In this document: positions 51,516-60,343 of the stretch, piece by piece
Numbering within the stretch: the stretch's first letter is position 1
Layout: each line of letters begins with the position of its first letter
Source: Cyclobacteriaceae bacterium
Lineage (GTDB): Bacteria > Bacteroidota > Bacteroidia > Cytophagales > Cyclobacteriaceae
Direction of reading: 5' to 3'
Assembly (NCBI GenBank): GCA_026129485.1
Contig: JAHCHY010000004.1
Span: 1 to 64,000, forward strand
Length of the DNA: 64,000 bases
Made by a program: the position numbers and the translations under genes
Notes under the pieces: model-generated
Told to the model about the DNA's origin: nothing
Database searches by the model: none
Seen by the model: only the letters and a program-made list of their open reading frames with translations

Positions 51516-54027
51516 CCAGCGCTTTGGTTCGGTAAAAAATCTGAAAATTATCTTTCGTAATTACAAAGCTATAGAATTTATAATTCGAAAACGGCCTGCC
51601 GGGTGCAACCTGGGCAAGGAATTTGTCGAAATAACTTAACGCAGCCGCCTGGCTCGATAGATCACTTACCACGGTAATGGTTTTTTCATCGTTGAAAATA
51701 ATGTTGGTAGTGGTTAGCTTCAAATCTTTGAACTGTGCAGCGTTAAATTTTTCAAGTGCGGATGAAACCGGGATGGTGATCTTATCGGCCGTGTTGTACA
51801 CCACCACAAAGCTGTGTGTGCCTTCCAGCGACTTAATAAACTGAATGCCTTTGGCGCGTTCCAGCTTATTCAACAACGTTTTGGATGCCGCCAGTAATTC
51901 TTCGGCATAGGGTTTCAGCTCAGTATCCGTGTATTTTTTTATGAACTCGCCCAACTCAAACTGGTAGCGGGTAACATCTTCAGTTTTGCCGGTAATCAGC
52001 ACCTGTAATAATTCCAACTGTGGTGTAAAAGCGGTTTCACCATCCTGCAGCGCCTGCCTTAGCTTATCCTGGGCTGCACGCAGGTTGTTACTTTGATAAA
52101 GGGCGTATGCATCTTTGTAAATCAGCTTTTGCTTTTCAGCGGCTACGCTGGTTTCGCGCAGGTAATCGGGGTTGATGAGCACACGCGTAAAGGTTGAGCG
52201 CGGGTGGTTGTTTTTCAGCTCGGTTGCATACACCTCTGCTTTGGTGGCATCGCTCTCTTTGGCAATCAGGTAAAGCTTGTAAAGTACCTCGGGTACATAT
52301 TCAGATTGCGGGAAGCGCTCCAGCAGCTTCGTATAAGATTGCGAGGCATTATCTTTTTCGCTCAACTGAAAATAATACAAATCACCCAGCCTGAAGTAGC
52401 CTTCCTCAATCTGCGCAAGCGCTTTGGCTTTTTCTTCATCCGTTCTCGGAATCTGGCTGATCAGCTTTCCAGCTTCATCAACTTTCTGGATTTGGGCAGC
52501 AGGCTCCGGCTCTTCTTTTTCAGGCTGGCGTTGTCCACCGGCTATAACCTGCCCGGGTTCCTGTAAAACGGTAGTCTTGTTGGACCTGCGCCAGTTGTCT
52601 TCTAACGGAATAGCTCCCCAGACTCTTTGAAACTCGCTTTGGCCCAATGCTACTGCCGAAGGATTGCCAAAGTACCAGTCTGCGCCAGCGCCATTATCCT
52701 GGTTAAAGAACGAGCTGCTGCCTTGCGCGGCACCTGCACCCGGGTAGCTCCTGCGTTTTTTCTTTTTTGAAGCAGCCACAGGTTTTGCGCGCTCTGCCAA
52801 AACAGAGTCTATCTGCTTGCGCAGCAAAGCGGTGTCTATAGCAGCCATAGCCAGCAGGCTGTCATTCCAGGTAATGGCTTCCGTGTATTTGGCAAACTCG
52901 CCCAACACTTCCTGGCGCTTTTTAATAGCATCGTAATTTTCAAAGTCTTTGGGTAAGGTATTGATGGCGCTGTCGTAATACAATTTGGCAAGGCTGTACT
53001 TTTTTAATGAATCGAATTGCAATTGCCCGATGCGCAGGTAAGCGCTGCCCTGTATGCGTTTGTTGGTTCCGGCATGTGCGGCCAGCGAATAGCTTTCAAT
53101 AGCCGGCTTCAGGTTGCCTTGCTTGCGGTCGAACTCGCCTAACTCGTAATAGATTTTATCTCTGAACTCGATGTTCTTGGTGTCGGTTAGCATTCGCTCA
53201 AACTGGGCGCGCAGTTGTTTAATATCGCGCTTGTTGTCTAAGCGGGCTACCTGGGCCAGATTTAAGCGTGCATAAAAATCAATTTCGTAGTCAGGATTGG
53301 TGGCAATACATTTACGGTAATAGTTATACGCTTCGGCATCAAACCCCAGCTTTTGATACACCTGCCCGATCAGGAAATAGATTCTTCCCTTTCGATCACT
53401 TTTTTCAAGCAGCGAATCGGCCAGCGCGAGGTTGCGTACCATGTAATCGTAATTGTTGCGCTCCTGGTAGTAATAGGCTTTCTCTAAGTAAAGATCTTTC
53501 GCGTTGTGCTTGCTCAGCTTTTCTTTCTCCAGGAAACGAAATGTTTCCTCTGCCCGGTCGTAATCCTGCTGCTCGGTAAATGTGCGCAGCAATTGCATCA
53601 GTGCACGGTGGCGTGTGCCTGCATCCGGGCTTTTGCCGTTTACATACTTGAATGTCTGAATGGCGTTCTGGAAATCGTACCCATATAAACGCGCCTTTCC
53701 TACCAGCACATAATTATCGTCAACCCATTTGCTGTTGGGGTGGCGCTGGATGGAGAGCGAAGCCATCTTGATGATCTCTTCGGTATCCTTTTCATAGGAC
53801 TTCGCTAACGTGGAATCCAGCTTCGGGAACAAACGCAAAATCTGGTTGGGGTCATCATCAAGACTACGGGCAATCAGCTTCTCAACTTCGCGTGTTTTCT
53901 CACGTGCATAATAATAACCATTGTAATGGGCAGCGGTATTATGGAAGATGTTGGAAGTAATGGTATTCTGCTCAACCGAGCAGGCCGATACCAGCAACAA
54001 CACAAAACAGGTCAGAAATAATCGCAC
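51466..54027 (-). CDS. PorW/SprE-like TPR lipoprotein of gliding/type IX secretion
   Basis: 853 residues. Signal peptide with lipobox (LLLVSAC, Cys16), then SNIFHNTAAHYNGYYYAREK, the typical start of PorW/SprE lipoproteins, followed by many TPR-like helical repeats (about 70-380 and 550-760) with a low-complexity middle (KKKRRSYPGAGAAQGSSSFF) and a C-terminal beta/alpha domain repeating HSFVVVYN and FYSFVITKDNFQ. PorW/SprE is needed for type IX secretion and gliding in Bacteroidota and is thought to link the PorKN rings to the secretion complex. No other T9SS gene is in the window. Assignment rests on architecture and motif memory. Confidence 0.78.
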   Translation of the reverse strand: MRLFLTCFVLLLVSACSVEQNTITSNIFHNTAAHYNGYYYAREKTREVEKLIARSLDDDPNQILRLFPKLDSTLAKSYEKDTEEIIKMASLSIQRHPNSKWVDDNYVLVGKARLYGYDFQNAIQTFKYVNGKSPDAGTRHRALMQLLRTFTEQQDYDRAEETFRFLEKEKLSKHNAKDLYLEKAYYYQERNNYDYMVRNLALADSLLEKSDRKGRIYFLIGQVYQKLGFDAEAYNYYRKCIATNPDYEIDFYARLNLAQVARLDNKRDIKQLRAQFERMLTDTKNIEFRDKIYYELGEFDRKQGNLKPAIESYSLAAHAGTNKRIQGSAYLRIGQLQFDSLKKYSLAKLYYDSAINTLPKDFENYDAIKKRQEVLGEFAKYTEAITWNDSLLAMAAIDTALLRKQIDSVLAERAKPVAASKKKKRRSYPGAGAAQGSSSFFNQDNGAGADWYFGNPSAVALGQSEFQRVWGAIPLEDNWRRSNKTTVLQEPGQVIAGGQRQPEKEEPEPAAQIQKVDEAGKLISQIPRTDEEKAKALAQIEEGYFRLGDLYYFQLSEKDNASQSYTKLLERFPQSEYVPEVLYKLYLIAKESDATKAEVYATELKNNHPRSTFTRVLINPDYLRETSVAAEKQKLIYKDAYALYQSNNLRAAQDKLRQALQDGETAFTPQLELLQVLITGKTEDVTRYQFELGEFIKKYTDTELKPYAEELLAASKTLLNKLERAKGIQFIKSLEGTHSFVVVYNTADKITIPVSSALEKFNAAQFKDLKLTTTNIIFNDEKTITVVSDLSSQAAALSYFDKFLAQVAPGRPFSNYKFYSFVITKDNFQIFYRTKALDEYLTFFDRNYQKQNQ

Positions 54028-54046
54028 CGGGAACAGTTTTGAACTA

Positions 54047-54054
54047 CAAACGTA
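54047..54054 (-). promoter_or_regulatory. candidate -7 element for the PorW-PBP1A operon
   Basis: The minus strand reads TACGTTTG, a full TAnnTTTG match, giving a leader of about 13 bases before the ATG at 54027. No clear -33. Confidence 0.45.
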
Positions 54055-54092
54055 AAAAACAGATATCCAATATTATAATCGTAAGGAATATC

Positions 54093-54100
54093 TAATTTTG
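54093..54100 (+). promoter_or_regulatory. candidate -7 element for the M23 peptidase gene
   Basis: TAATTTTG is a full TAnnTTTG match. The in-frame TTG at 54098 is part of it, so that codon would not be transcribed and the start should lie further on (TTG 54116). Confidence 0.4.
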
Positions 54101-54115
54101 CCTAAAATTCAAATT

Positions 54116-54982
54116 TTGAAACCCAAAAAGACTATATCTGAGCGGCTCACCAACAAATACCTGATGGTGATTCGTAACGAAGAGAACCTGGCCGAAACAT
54201 CCAACATAGGATTTACCTATGCCAAGGTGCTGGTTATTTCGGTTTCGCTTTTTGTGTTGCTTTTTGCATTCAGTCTGTTTTTGTCCAAGACTTTACTGGC
54301 CAAGTGGTTCGATCCCAAGCACGCCCAGATGGAAGCCAACAAGAAGTTGTATGAGCTTGCGCTTAAGGTGGATTCGCTTGCGGTTGAAGTGTACCAGAAG
54401 GACATGTTTATTCAGAACTTTCAGCGTGTGCTTAGTGGCGATACCGCCAGCGGGTTTACCGATCCGGCTGAAGCATTTAATGCGGAGAACCGACCGCTTT
54501 CGGCAGTGGGTAATATGAAGCTGGCGCCATCCGATTCTTTGTTTCGCAAGGAGTTTGAGAAGAACGAGTTTTCGCTGGTAACGCTGGCCAGCGGCAAGTA
54601 TCGCGAGCTGCAGGAGATGTTTTTCTTTACTCCCATTACCGGGTTTGTGTCCGATCGCTACGACATCAAGAAAGGGCATTACGGTGTTGATGTGGTAGCC
54701 AAGACCAACGAGCCTGTAAAATGCGTGGCCGATGGTGTGGTGGTGCTGGCATCCTGGACGCAGGACTCCGGCCATGTGATAGCCGTGCAGCACCGGGGCA
54801 ACTTAGTGTCGGTTTATAAGCACAATGCCGGATTATTGAAAAAAGTTGGTAGTTTTGTAAATGCCGGTGATATTATCGCTATAGTTGGCAACAGTGGCGA
54901 GATGACCGATGGCCCTCATTTGCATTTTGAAATGTGGTACAATGGCAACTCGATTAACCCGGAAGATTTTGTAACGTTTTAA
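54116..54982 (+). CDS. membrane-anchored M23 (LytM-type) peptidase
   Basis: About 288 residues from the TTG at 54116; alternatives are TTG 54098 (inside a -7 motif) and ATG 54164 (MVIRNEEN). A short cytoplasmic start (SERLTNKYLMVIRNEEN), one membrane helix (about 40-62), a coiled-coil-like linker and a C-terminal LytM domain follow. The metal site is complete: H-x3-D in GHYGVDVV and HLH in GPHLHFEMW. Such proteins cut peptidoglycan cross-links. The next gene is a bactofilin, and M23-bactofilin pairs are known to shape cells in several phyla (for example LmdC with BacA), so a morphogenetic role is likely. Confidence 0.9.
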   Translation: MKPKKTISERLTNKYLMVIRNEENLAETSNIGFTYAKVLVISVSLFVLLFAFSLFLSKTLLAKWFDPKHAQMEANKKLYELALKVDSLAVEVYQKDMFIQNFQRVLSGDTASGFTDPAEAFNAENRPLSAVGNMKLAPSDSLFRKEFEKNEFSLVTLASGKYRELQEMFFFTPITGFVSDRYDIKKGHYGVDVVAKTNEPVKCVADGVVVLASWTQDSGHVIAVQHRGNLVSVYKHNAGLLKKVGSFVNAGDIIAIVGNSGEMTDGPHLHFEMWYNGNSINPEDFVTF

Positions 54983-54993
54983 CCCACAAAGCC

Positions 54994-55419
54994 ATGTTAA
55001 CATCAAAAGAACAGAAACGCGCAGCAGACGAGATCAGCAACTCCAGCAATGTAATCGGTAAAGGCACTGTATTGGAGGGCAACATCGAAACGTATGGCAA
55101 CATTCGCATAGAAGGCAAAGTGCTGGGCAGCATTAAATCGAAATCGAAGATTGCATTGGGTCATTCCAGTCATGTAGAAGGAAACATTATTGCCCAGAAT
55201 GCGGATATTGAAGGCGAAGTAAAAGGTAAGCTGGAGATTTCAGAGCTGCTGGTATTAAAAGCCACCGCCAAAATTCACGGTGATATTCTTACCGGCAAGC
55301 TGGTGGTAGAGCCGGGTGCTGCGTTCAACGGAAGCTGTAAGATGGGCGCCATTATCAAAGACATTAAGATAGGTGAGAGCAACGGCATGCATGCCCTTCG
55401 CTCGGGAGCCGTAAACTGA
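54994..55419 (+). CDS. bactofilin (polymer-forming cytoskeletal protein)
   Basis: 141 residues, the usual bactofilin size. The central beta-helix of short repeats is clear (NVIGKGTVLEGNIETYGNIR, IEGKVLGSIKSKSKIALG, VEGNIIAQNADIEGEVKGKL, ATAKIHGDILTGKLVVEPGA, FNGSCKMG). Flanking tails are polar. Bactofilins form nucleotide-free filaments that recruit cell-wall enzymes. Eleven bases separate it from the M23 peptidase gene, pointing to one operon; a terminator hairpin follows at 55438. Confidence 0.93.
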   Translation: MLTSKEQKRAADEISNSSNVIGKGTVLEGNIETYGNIRIEGKVLGSIKSKSKIALGHSSHVEGNIIAQNADIEGEVKGKLEISELLVLKATAKIHGDILTGKLVVEPGAAFNGSCKMGAIIKDIKIGESNGMHALRSGAVN

Positions 55420-55437
55420 TTCATAACCTTTCAGCAT

Positions 55438-55474
55438 AAGCCACATTTCTGCCAGCCGGATATGTGGCTTTTGT
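55438..55474 (+). terminator. terminator after the bactofilin gene
   Basis: AAGCCACAT (55438-55446) pairs with ATGTGGCTT (55462-55470), followed by TTGTTTT. It separates the M23-bactofilin pair from the ATP synthase operon. Confidence 0.8.
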
Positions 55475-55489
55475 TTTATACCTGTGCGT

Positions 55490-55699
55490 GTGAAGAAGGA
55501 AGACAAACCGGTCAATTCATTTATTAAGTACAGCGGTCTCGGCTTGCAGATGCTGGTTACGATTGGTGTGGGCGCATGGCTGGGCCATAAGCTGGATCAG
55601 TACCTGGAACTAAGGTTTCCCGTCTTCCTGCTCACCTTTGTATTTCTGCTCTTTGGCGGAGTGATGTATCAATTGTATCGTTCGCTGAACAAAGACTGA
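55490..55699 (+). CDS. AtpZ/AtpI-like F0 accessory protein
   Basis: 69 residues from GTG 55490 (MKKEDKPVNSF); GTG 55484 would add two residues. Two membrane helices (about 15-33 and 42-60) with the AtpZ/AtpI pattern GLGLQMLVTIGVGAWLGHKLDQYL. The family sits at the front of F-ATPase operons and assists c-ring assembly or ion uptake for it. Its stop codon overlaps the next ATG by one base. Confidence 0.85.
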   Translation: MKKEDKPVNSFIKYSGLGLQMLVTIGVGAWLGHKLDQYLELRFPVFLLTFVFLLFGGVMYQLYRSLNKD

Positions 55700-56076
55700 T
55701 GGTTCGTTATGCACTGGTCATGCTGGGGGTATTGGGCGTGCTGATGGGAACAACCCGGTTCGGGAGTGTTCAGGCCTGGTGGAGCCTGCCCCCCTTGTGG
55801 GTTCAGGTGCTGATTTTCCTTTTTTTAATCCACCTGATTATCGGGTTTAATCTGGTGCGCATCAGGAAAAAACAGCCGCAGATGTTTACGCAGTTCTATC
55901 TTTTGTCAATCGCCTTAAAAATGGTGGCGGGGCTGGCTTTCATTTTTTTCTTAGTGTGGGATAATCCCGCAGAAGCGGGGCCAACGGCCGCTTTGTTTAT
56001 GGTAGCGTATGTCTTGTTTACGCTGGCGGAGGTGGTTTACCTGTTGCGCGCAAGCCCGGATAGGCACAACTTGTAG
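55699..56076 (+). CDS. four-helix membrane protein of the ATP synthase operon
   Basis: 125 residues with four hydrophobic helices (about 5-25, 30-50, 68-88, 95-118) and a basic loop IRKKQPQMFTQFYLL. Such a protein occupies the place between AtpZ and AtpB in many Bacteroidota operons; its role is unknown and may parallel AtpI. The start ATGG overlaps the stop of the AtpZ-like gene (TGATGG). I see no enzymatic motif. Confidence 0.8.
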   Translation: MVRYALVMLGVLGVLMGTTRFGSVQAWWSLPPLWVQVLIFLFLIHLIIGFNLVRIRKKQPQMFTQFYLLSIALKMVAGLAFIFFLVWDNPAEAGPTAALFMVAYVLFTLAEVVYLLRASPDRHNL

Positions 56077-56096
56077 CCTAATCCAAAATTCAGGGC

Positions 56097-56119
56097 AAAC
56101 CATTTTTTTCAGATGGTTT
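56097..56119. repeat. short inverted repeat before the atpB promoter
   Basis: AAACCAT (56097-56103), seven pyrimidine-rich bases plus AG, ATGGTTT (56113-56119). It could be a weak terminator or part of the atpB control region. Confidence 0.45.
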
Positions 56120-56125
56120 AATTAA

Positions 56126-56133
56126 TACTTTTG
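56126..56133 (+). promoter_or_regulatory. candidate -7 element for atpB
   Basis: TACTTTTG followed by CAGTCC fits the Bacteroidota TAnnTTTG element. It gives a leader of about 25-30 bases before the ATG at 56166. No exact -33 TTTG is seen. Confidence 0.5.
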
Positions 56134-56165
56134 CAGTCCAATTAAAAGCCTCTGTTTCTACTGCG

Positions 56166-57191
56166 ATGAAAAAGCCGTTTTTTGCTAAAAAATCAGCGTT
56201 TTTTACCCTTATTCTTATCGTTTTTTCAGGCATTTTTTCATCCGTTTTAGCGTCTGACGAAACCGGCCACGAAGCCGAACCTTTTAATGCCAGCGAGGTA
56301 ATTCTGCACCACGTAATGGACGACCACCAGTGGCATTTTGCCGACTGGTTCGTGCTGCCGCTTCCGGTAATCGTGTACTCTTCCGAAAAGGGACTGGATA
56401 TTTTCTCTTCCGGCCGGTTTTATGACGAGCATCATAATACAATAGAATACAATGGCTATAAATTAGACCATAATCACATTTACTTGGCTGATTCCGGAAA
56501 GGCTGTTCTTGATCTTTCCATTACCAAGAACGTAGCCATGCTGTTTATTAATGCAGCATTGTTGTTGTTCGTTTTTCTCAGCGTGGCCAAAGGATTTAAA
56601 AAGAACCAGGGCAAAGCGCCTGCCGGTCTGCAATCATTTTTTGAACCCATTATTTTGTTTGTGCGCGATGAGATCGTGAAGCCTAACATCGGCCACCATT
56701 ACGAGCGCTTCATGCCTTACATGCTTACGTTGTTTTTCTTTATCCTGTTCGGAAACCTGCTTGGCCTGCTGCCGGGTGCGGGCAACCTTACCGGTAACAT
56801 AGCTGTAACCATGACGCTGGCGGTGCTTACTTTCCTGATCACGAACTTTAATGGTAATAAAAGCTATTGGGGGCACGTATTCTGGACACCGGGCGTACCG
56901 CACTGGTTACGTGTAGTGATTTTGCCTGTTGAAGTAGTGGGCTTGTTTACCAAGCCGTTTTCGCTGATGATCCGTTTGTTCGTAGCGATAACAGCGGGCC
57001 ACATTGTGATTTTAGGTATAATCTGCCTGACATTCATTTTCAGCAGCGTAGCCGTTGGTATTGGGGCTTCGCTGATTTCCCTGTTTATCAATTTGATTGA
57101 ATTGCTGGTGGCTGGAATTCAGGCTTATGTGTTTACTATGTTCTCTTCGCTATACATTGGCATGGCAGTGGAAGAGCATGATCATCATTAA
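56166..57191 (+). CDS. atpB: ATP synthase F0 subunit a
   Basis: 341 residues. The N-terminus has an extra signal-like helix (about 10-30) and a His/Asp-rich extracytoplasmic region (about 32-125, HHVMDDHQWHFADWF) typical of Bacteroidota subunit a. The conserved core helices follow (MLTLFFFILFGNLLGLLPG), with the essential Arg in KPFSLMIRLFVAITAGH. It forms the proton half-channels next to the c-ring. Confidence 0.96.
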   Translation: MKKPFFAKKSAFFTLILIVFSGIFSSVLASDETGHEAEPFNASEVILHHVMDDHQWHFADWFVLPLPVIVYSSEKGLDIFSSGRFYDEHHNTIEYNGYKLDHNHIYLADSGKAVLDLSITKNVAMLFINAALLLFVFLSVAKGFKKNQGKAPAGLQSFFEPIILFVRDEIVKPNIGHHYERFMPYMLTLFFFILFGNLLGLLPGAGNLTGNIAVTMTLAVLTFLITNFNGNKSYWGHVFWTPGVPHWLRVVILPVEVVGLFTKPFSLMIRLFVAITAGHIVILGIICLTFIFSSVAVGIGASLISLFINLIELLVAGIQAYVFTMFSSLYIGMAVEEHDHH

Positions 57192-57242
57192 AAGGAATTA
57201 AAGAAATCCCCCGGTGCTGAATCGTGGGTGTGTTTAACTTAA

Positions 57243-57503
<261 letters not shown>

Positions 57504-57504
57504 T

Positions 57505-57540
57505 GAAGAGTCGCCCCGGCAATGGGCCGGGGCAATCTTC
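57505..57540 (+). promoter_or_regulatory. intercistronic hairpin after atpE
   Basis: GCCCCGGC (57513-57520) pairs perfectly with GCCGGGGC (57526-57533) around AATGG; an outer GAAGA (57505-57509) / TCTTC (57536-57540) extends it, with only TTT after. It is well placed for 3'-end protection or partial termination so that subunit c, needed in about ten or more copies, is made in excess of b and delta. Confidence 0.75.
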
Positions 57541-57582
57541 TTTAAAAGAGCAACAAAACAGGACTTTAAAATCTTTCGATAT

Positions 57583-58077
57583 ATGGATTTACTCTTACCC
57601 GGTGAAGGTTTAATTATATGGCAGGCCGTAGTATTTCTGGGTTTGTTTTTTCTGCTGGCCCGGTTTGCGTGGAAACCTATTCTGAGCTCGCTGAAAGAGC
57701 GAGAGCAATCTATTCAGCAAGCATTGGATTCTGCCGAGCAGGCCAAGAAAGAAATGGCTAACCTGAAAGCCGATAATGAAAAGCTTTTACGCGAAGCCCG
57801 CGAAGAGCGTGATAAAATTCTGAAAGAAGCCCGCGAAGCAGCTAACCGCTTGCACGATCAGGCGCAGGCCGATGCCAAAAAAACATCTGATAAAATTATT
57901 GAAGATGCGAGGGCGGTTATCCAAACCGAAAAGAATGCCGCTTTGCGCGATGTAAAAGCGCAGGTAGCTGCCTTCTCGCTGGAAGTAGCTGAAAAGCTGA
58001 TCAGGAAAAACCTCGCTGACGACAAGGCTCAGAAAGATTTGGCCGAAACCTATATCAAAGAACTTAAGCTGAACTGA
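57583..58077 (+). CDS. atpF: ATP synthase F0 subunit b
   Basis: 164 residues: one N-terminal membrane helix (about 8-26) and a long charged coiled coil (REQSIQQALDSAEQAKKEMA onward) ending in the delta-binding segment. It is the peripheral stalk. Four bases separate it from atpH. Confidence 0.96.
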   Translation: MDLLLPGEGLIIWQAVVFLGLFFLLARFAWKPILSSLKEREQSIQQALDSAEQAKKEMANLKADNEKLLREAREERDKILKEAREAANRLHDQAQADAKKTSDKIIEDARAVIQTEKNAALRDVKAQVAAFSLEVAEKLIRKNLADDKAQKDLAETYIKELKLN

Positions 58078-58081
58078 TCCG

Positions 58082-58642
58082 ATGCCCCATTCACGCGTTG
58101 CCTCCCGATACGTAAAGTCGCTGCTTGACCTGGCCGTGCAGCAGGGAGCATTAGAGCCAGTGCATCAGGATATGCAGCTCTTTAATAATGTATGCCGCAA
58201 TAGCCGCGAGTTTGTGCTCATGCTCAAGAGCCCGATTATCCGCCATGAGAAAAAGCGCGCTGTGCTGGAAACTTTATTCAAAGGCAAGGTGCACCCGCTT
58301 ACTATGGGCATTATCGACATCCTGACGAAGAAAAACCGCGAGCCGCTTTTGCCGGCCATAGCCAGCGAGTTTCATGTAGCGTACAATGATTATAAAGGAA
58401 TAGGCAAAGCTTCTATTGTATCTACACAACCGCTGGATGCCAGGCTGCGCAGTGAAATAGAATCATTAGTGAAACAGCTCAGCCACAAAAAAGAAGTAGA
58501 GCTGGAAGAACGGGTTGACAAAGACCTGATTGGCGGATTTATACTGAATGTAGGCGACCGCCAGATCGATGCTTCCGTAAAGAGCAAGCTCAAGGCATTG
58601 AAGCTGAAGTTCAGCGAAAATCCCTACGTAAAAGAATTTTGA
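58082..58642 (+). CDS. atpH: ATP synthase F1 subunit delta
   Basis: 186 residues. N-terminal helical domain (SRVASRYVKSLLDLAVQQGA, FNNVCRNSREFVLMLKSP) and C-terminal domain with the conserved DLIGGFILNVGDRQIDASV. It ties the peripheral stalk to the top of F1. Followed by atpA after 25 bases that contain a small TTTGAAATTTTGAA repeat. Confidence 0.96.
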   Translation: MPHSRVASRYVKSLLDLAVQQGALEPVHQDMQLFNNVCRNSREFVLMLKSPIIRHEKKRAVLETLFKGKVHPLTMGIIDILTKKNREPLLPAIASEFHVAYNDYKGIGKASIVSTQPLDARLRSEIESLVKQLSHKKEVELEERVDKDLIGGFILNVGDRQIDASVKSKLKALKLKFSENPYVKEF

Positions 58643-58667
58643 ATTTGAAATTTTGAATTAACAGAAT

Positions 58668-60242
58668 ATGGCAGAAATAAGACCCGAAGAAATCTCCGCA
58701 ATACTTCGCGAGCAGCTTTCACAATCGCGCACCGCTACCGAACTACAGGAAGTAGGTACCGTACTTACTATTGGTGATGGCGTGGCCCGTATTTACGGGC
58801 TTACCAAAGCACAGGCGGGTGAGCTGGTTGAGTTTGAAAACGGACTTAAGGCGCTTGTACTTAACTTGGAAGAAGATAACGTAGGTGCCGTGTTGCTGGG
58901 CGATGGCAAAGGCATTAAGGAAGGCGCTACTGTTAAGCGCACCGGCCAGATCGCCTCTATCAAGGCGGGCGATGGCTTGCTGGGCCGCGTGGTAAATACG
59001 CTTGCTGAGCCGATCGATGGTAAAGGCCCGGTTGAAGGCCAGCTTTATGAAATGCCATTGGAGCGTAAAGCCCCCGGTGTGATCTTCCGCCAGCCGGTAA
59101 ACGAACCATTACAAACCGGTATCAAGGCGATTGATGCGATGATCCCGATTGGTCGCGGTCAGCGCGAGCTGATCATTGGCGACCGCCAGACCGGCAAGAC
59201 TGCCGTAGCGATCGATACCATCATCAACCAGAAAGAATTTTATGAAAAAGGCGAACCGGTTTACTGTATCTATGTAGCGGTTGGTCAAAAAGCTTCTACC
59301 GTAGCAGGTGTTGCCGCTACTTTAGAAAAAGCAGGCGCATTAAAGTATACGGTAATCGTTTCGGCTTCGGCTTCCGATCCGGCTCCGATGCAGTTCTTCG
59401 CCCCGTTTACCGGTGCAGCGATTGGCGAGTTCTTCCGTGATACCGGTCGCCCGGCATTGGTAATTTACGATGACTTGTCGAAGCAGGCTGTCGCTTACCG
59501 CGAAGTGTCTTTGCTGTTGCGCAGACCTCCCGGACGTGAGGCTTACCCGGGTGATGTGTTCTACCTGCACTCGCGTTTATTAGAACGTGCCGCCAAGATC
59601 ATCAACAACGATGGCATTGCCGCTAACATGAACGACCTGCCTCCTTCCCTGAAAGGTGTAGTAAAAGGCGGTGGTTCATTAACCGCGCTTCCGATCATCG
59701 AAACCCAGGCCAATGACGTTTCGGCTTATATCCCGACTAACGTGATCTCCATTACCGATGGCCAGATTTTTTTGGAAACCAACCTGTTCAACTCCGGTAT
59801 CCGCCCTGCGATCAACGTAGGTATTTCGGTATCGCGTGTGGGTGGTAATGCACAGATCAAATCCATGAAGAAAGTAGCGGGCACGTTAAAGCTGGATCAG
59901 GCGCAGTTCCGCGAACTGGAAGCATTTGCCAAGTTCGGTTCCGACCTCGATGCCGCTACCAAGCTTACCATTGAGCGCGGCCGCAGAAATACAGAAGTAT
60001 TGAAGCAGCCTCAATATGCCCCGGTTCCGGTAGAGGAGCAGGTAGCGATGATCCTCGCTTCAACCCGTGGTTATATCGACCGGGTGCCTGTGCATAAGGT
60101 AAAAGATTTTGAAAAAGAGTTTATCGAGTTGTTGCGTGCCCAGAACAGGCAAACACTGGATAACTTCCGTGCCGGCAAGTTTGAAGATGCCGATGTGGAT
60201 GTGATTAAGAAAGTAGCAACAGAATTAGCCTCGAAATACTAA
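58668..60242 (+). CDS. atpA: ATP synthase F1 subunit alpha
   Basis: 524 residues. N-terminal beta barrel, P-loop [15 protein letters not shown] (about 170-184), and the alpha-specific signature [14 protein letters not shown] near residue 380. It forms the non-catalytic nucleotide sites of F1. The catalytic beta subunit (atpD) and epsilon (atpC) are not in this operon, a split I associate with Bacteroidota. Confidence 0.98.
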   Translation: MAEIRPEEISAILREQLSQSRTATELQEVGTVLTIGDGVARIYGLTKAQAGELVEFENGLKALVLNLEEDNVGAVLLGDGKGIKEGATVKRTGQIASIKAGDGLLGRVVNTLAEPIDGKGPVEGQLYEMPLERKAPGVIFRQPVNEPLQTGIKAIDAMIPIGRGQRELIIGDRQTGKTAVAIDTIINQKEFYEKGEPVYCIYVAVGQKASTVAGVAATLEKAGALKYTVIVSASASDPAPMQFFAPFTGAAIGEFFRDTGRPALVIYDDLSKQAVAYREVSLLLRRPPGREAYPGDVFYLHSRLLERAAKIINNDGIAANMNDLPPSLKGVVKGGGSLTALPIIETQANDVSAYIPTNVISITDGQIFLETNLFNSGIRPAINVGISVSRVGGNAQIKSMKKVAGTLKLDQAQFRELEAFAKFGSDLDAATKLTIERGRRNTEVLKQPQYAPVPVEEQVAMILASTRGYIDRVPVHKVKDFEKEFIELLRAQNRQTLDNFRAGKFEDADVDVIKKVATELASKY

Positions 60243-60330
60243 TTTGAAAATGTGTGAATTTGAAAATTTGAAGATGGAATTGATTTTCAAATTGACGAAC
60301 CTGCCTGTCGGCAGACAGGTCTTCAAATTA
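60241..60330. repeat. cluster of TTTGAAAAT and CCTGCCTGTCGG inverted repeats between atpA and atpG
   Basis: AATTTGAAAAT (60258-60268) pairs with ATTTTCAAATT (60283-60293); ATTTGAAGA (60267-60275) with TCTTCAAAT (60320-60328); and ACCTGCCTGTC (60299-60309) imperfectly with GGCAGACAGGT (60310-60320). No T-run follows, so read-through to atpG remains plausible. Confidence 0.7.
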
Positions 60331-60343
60331 TCTAATTAAAGAT

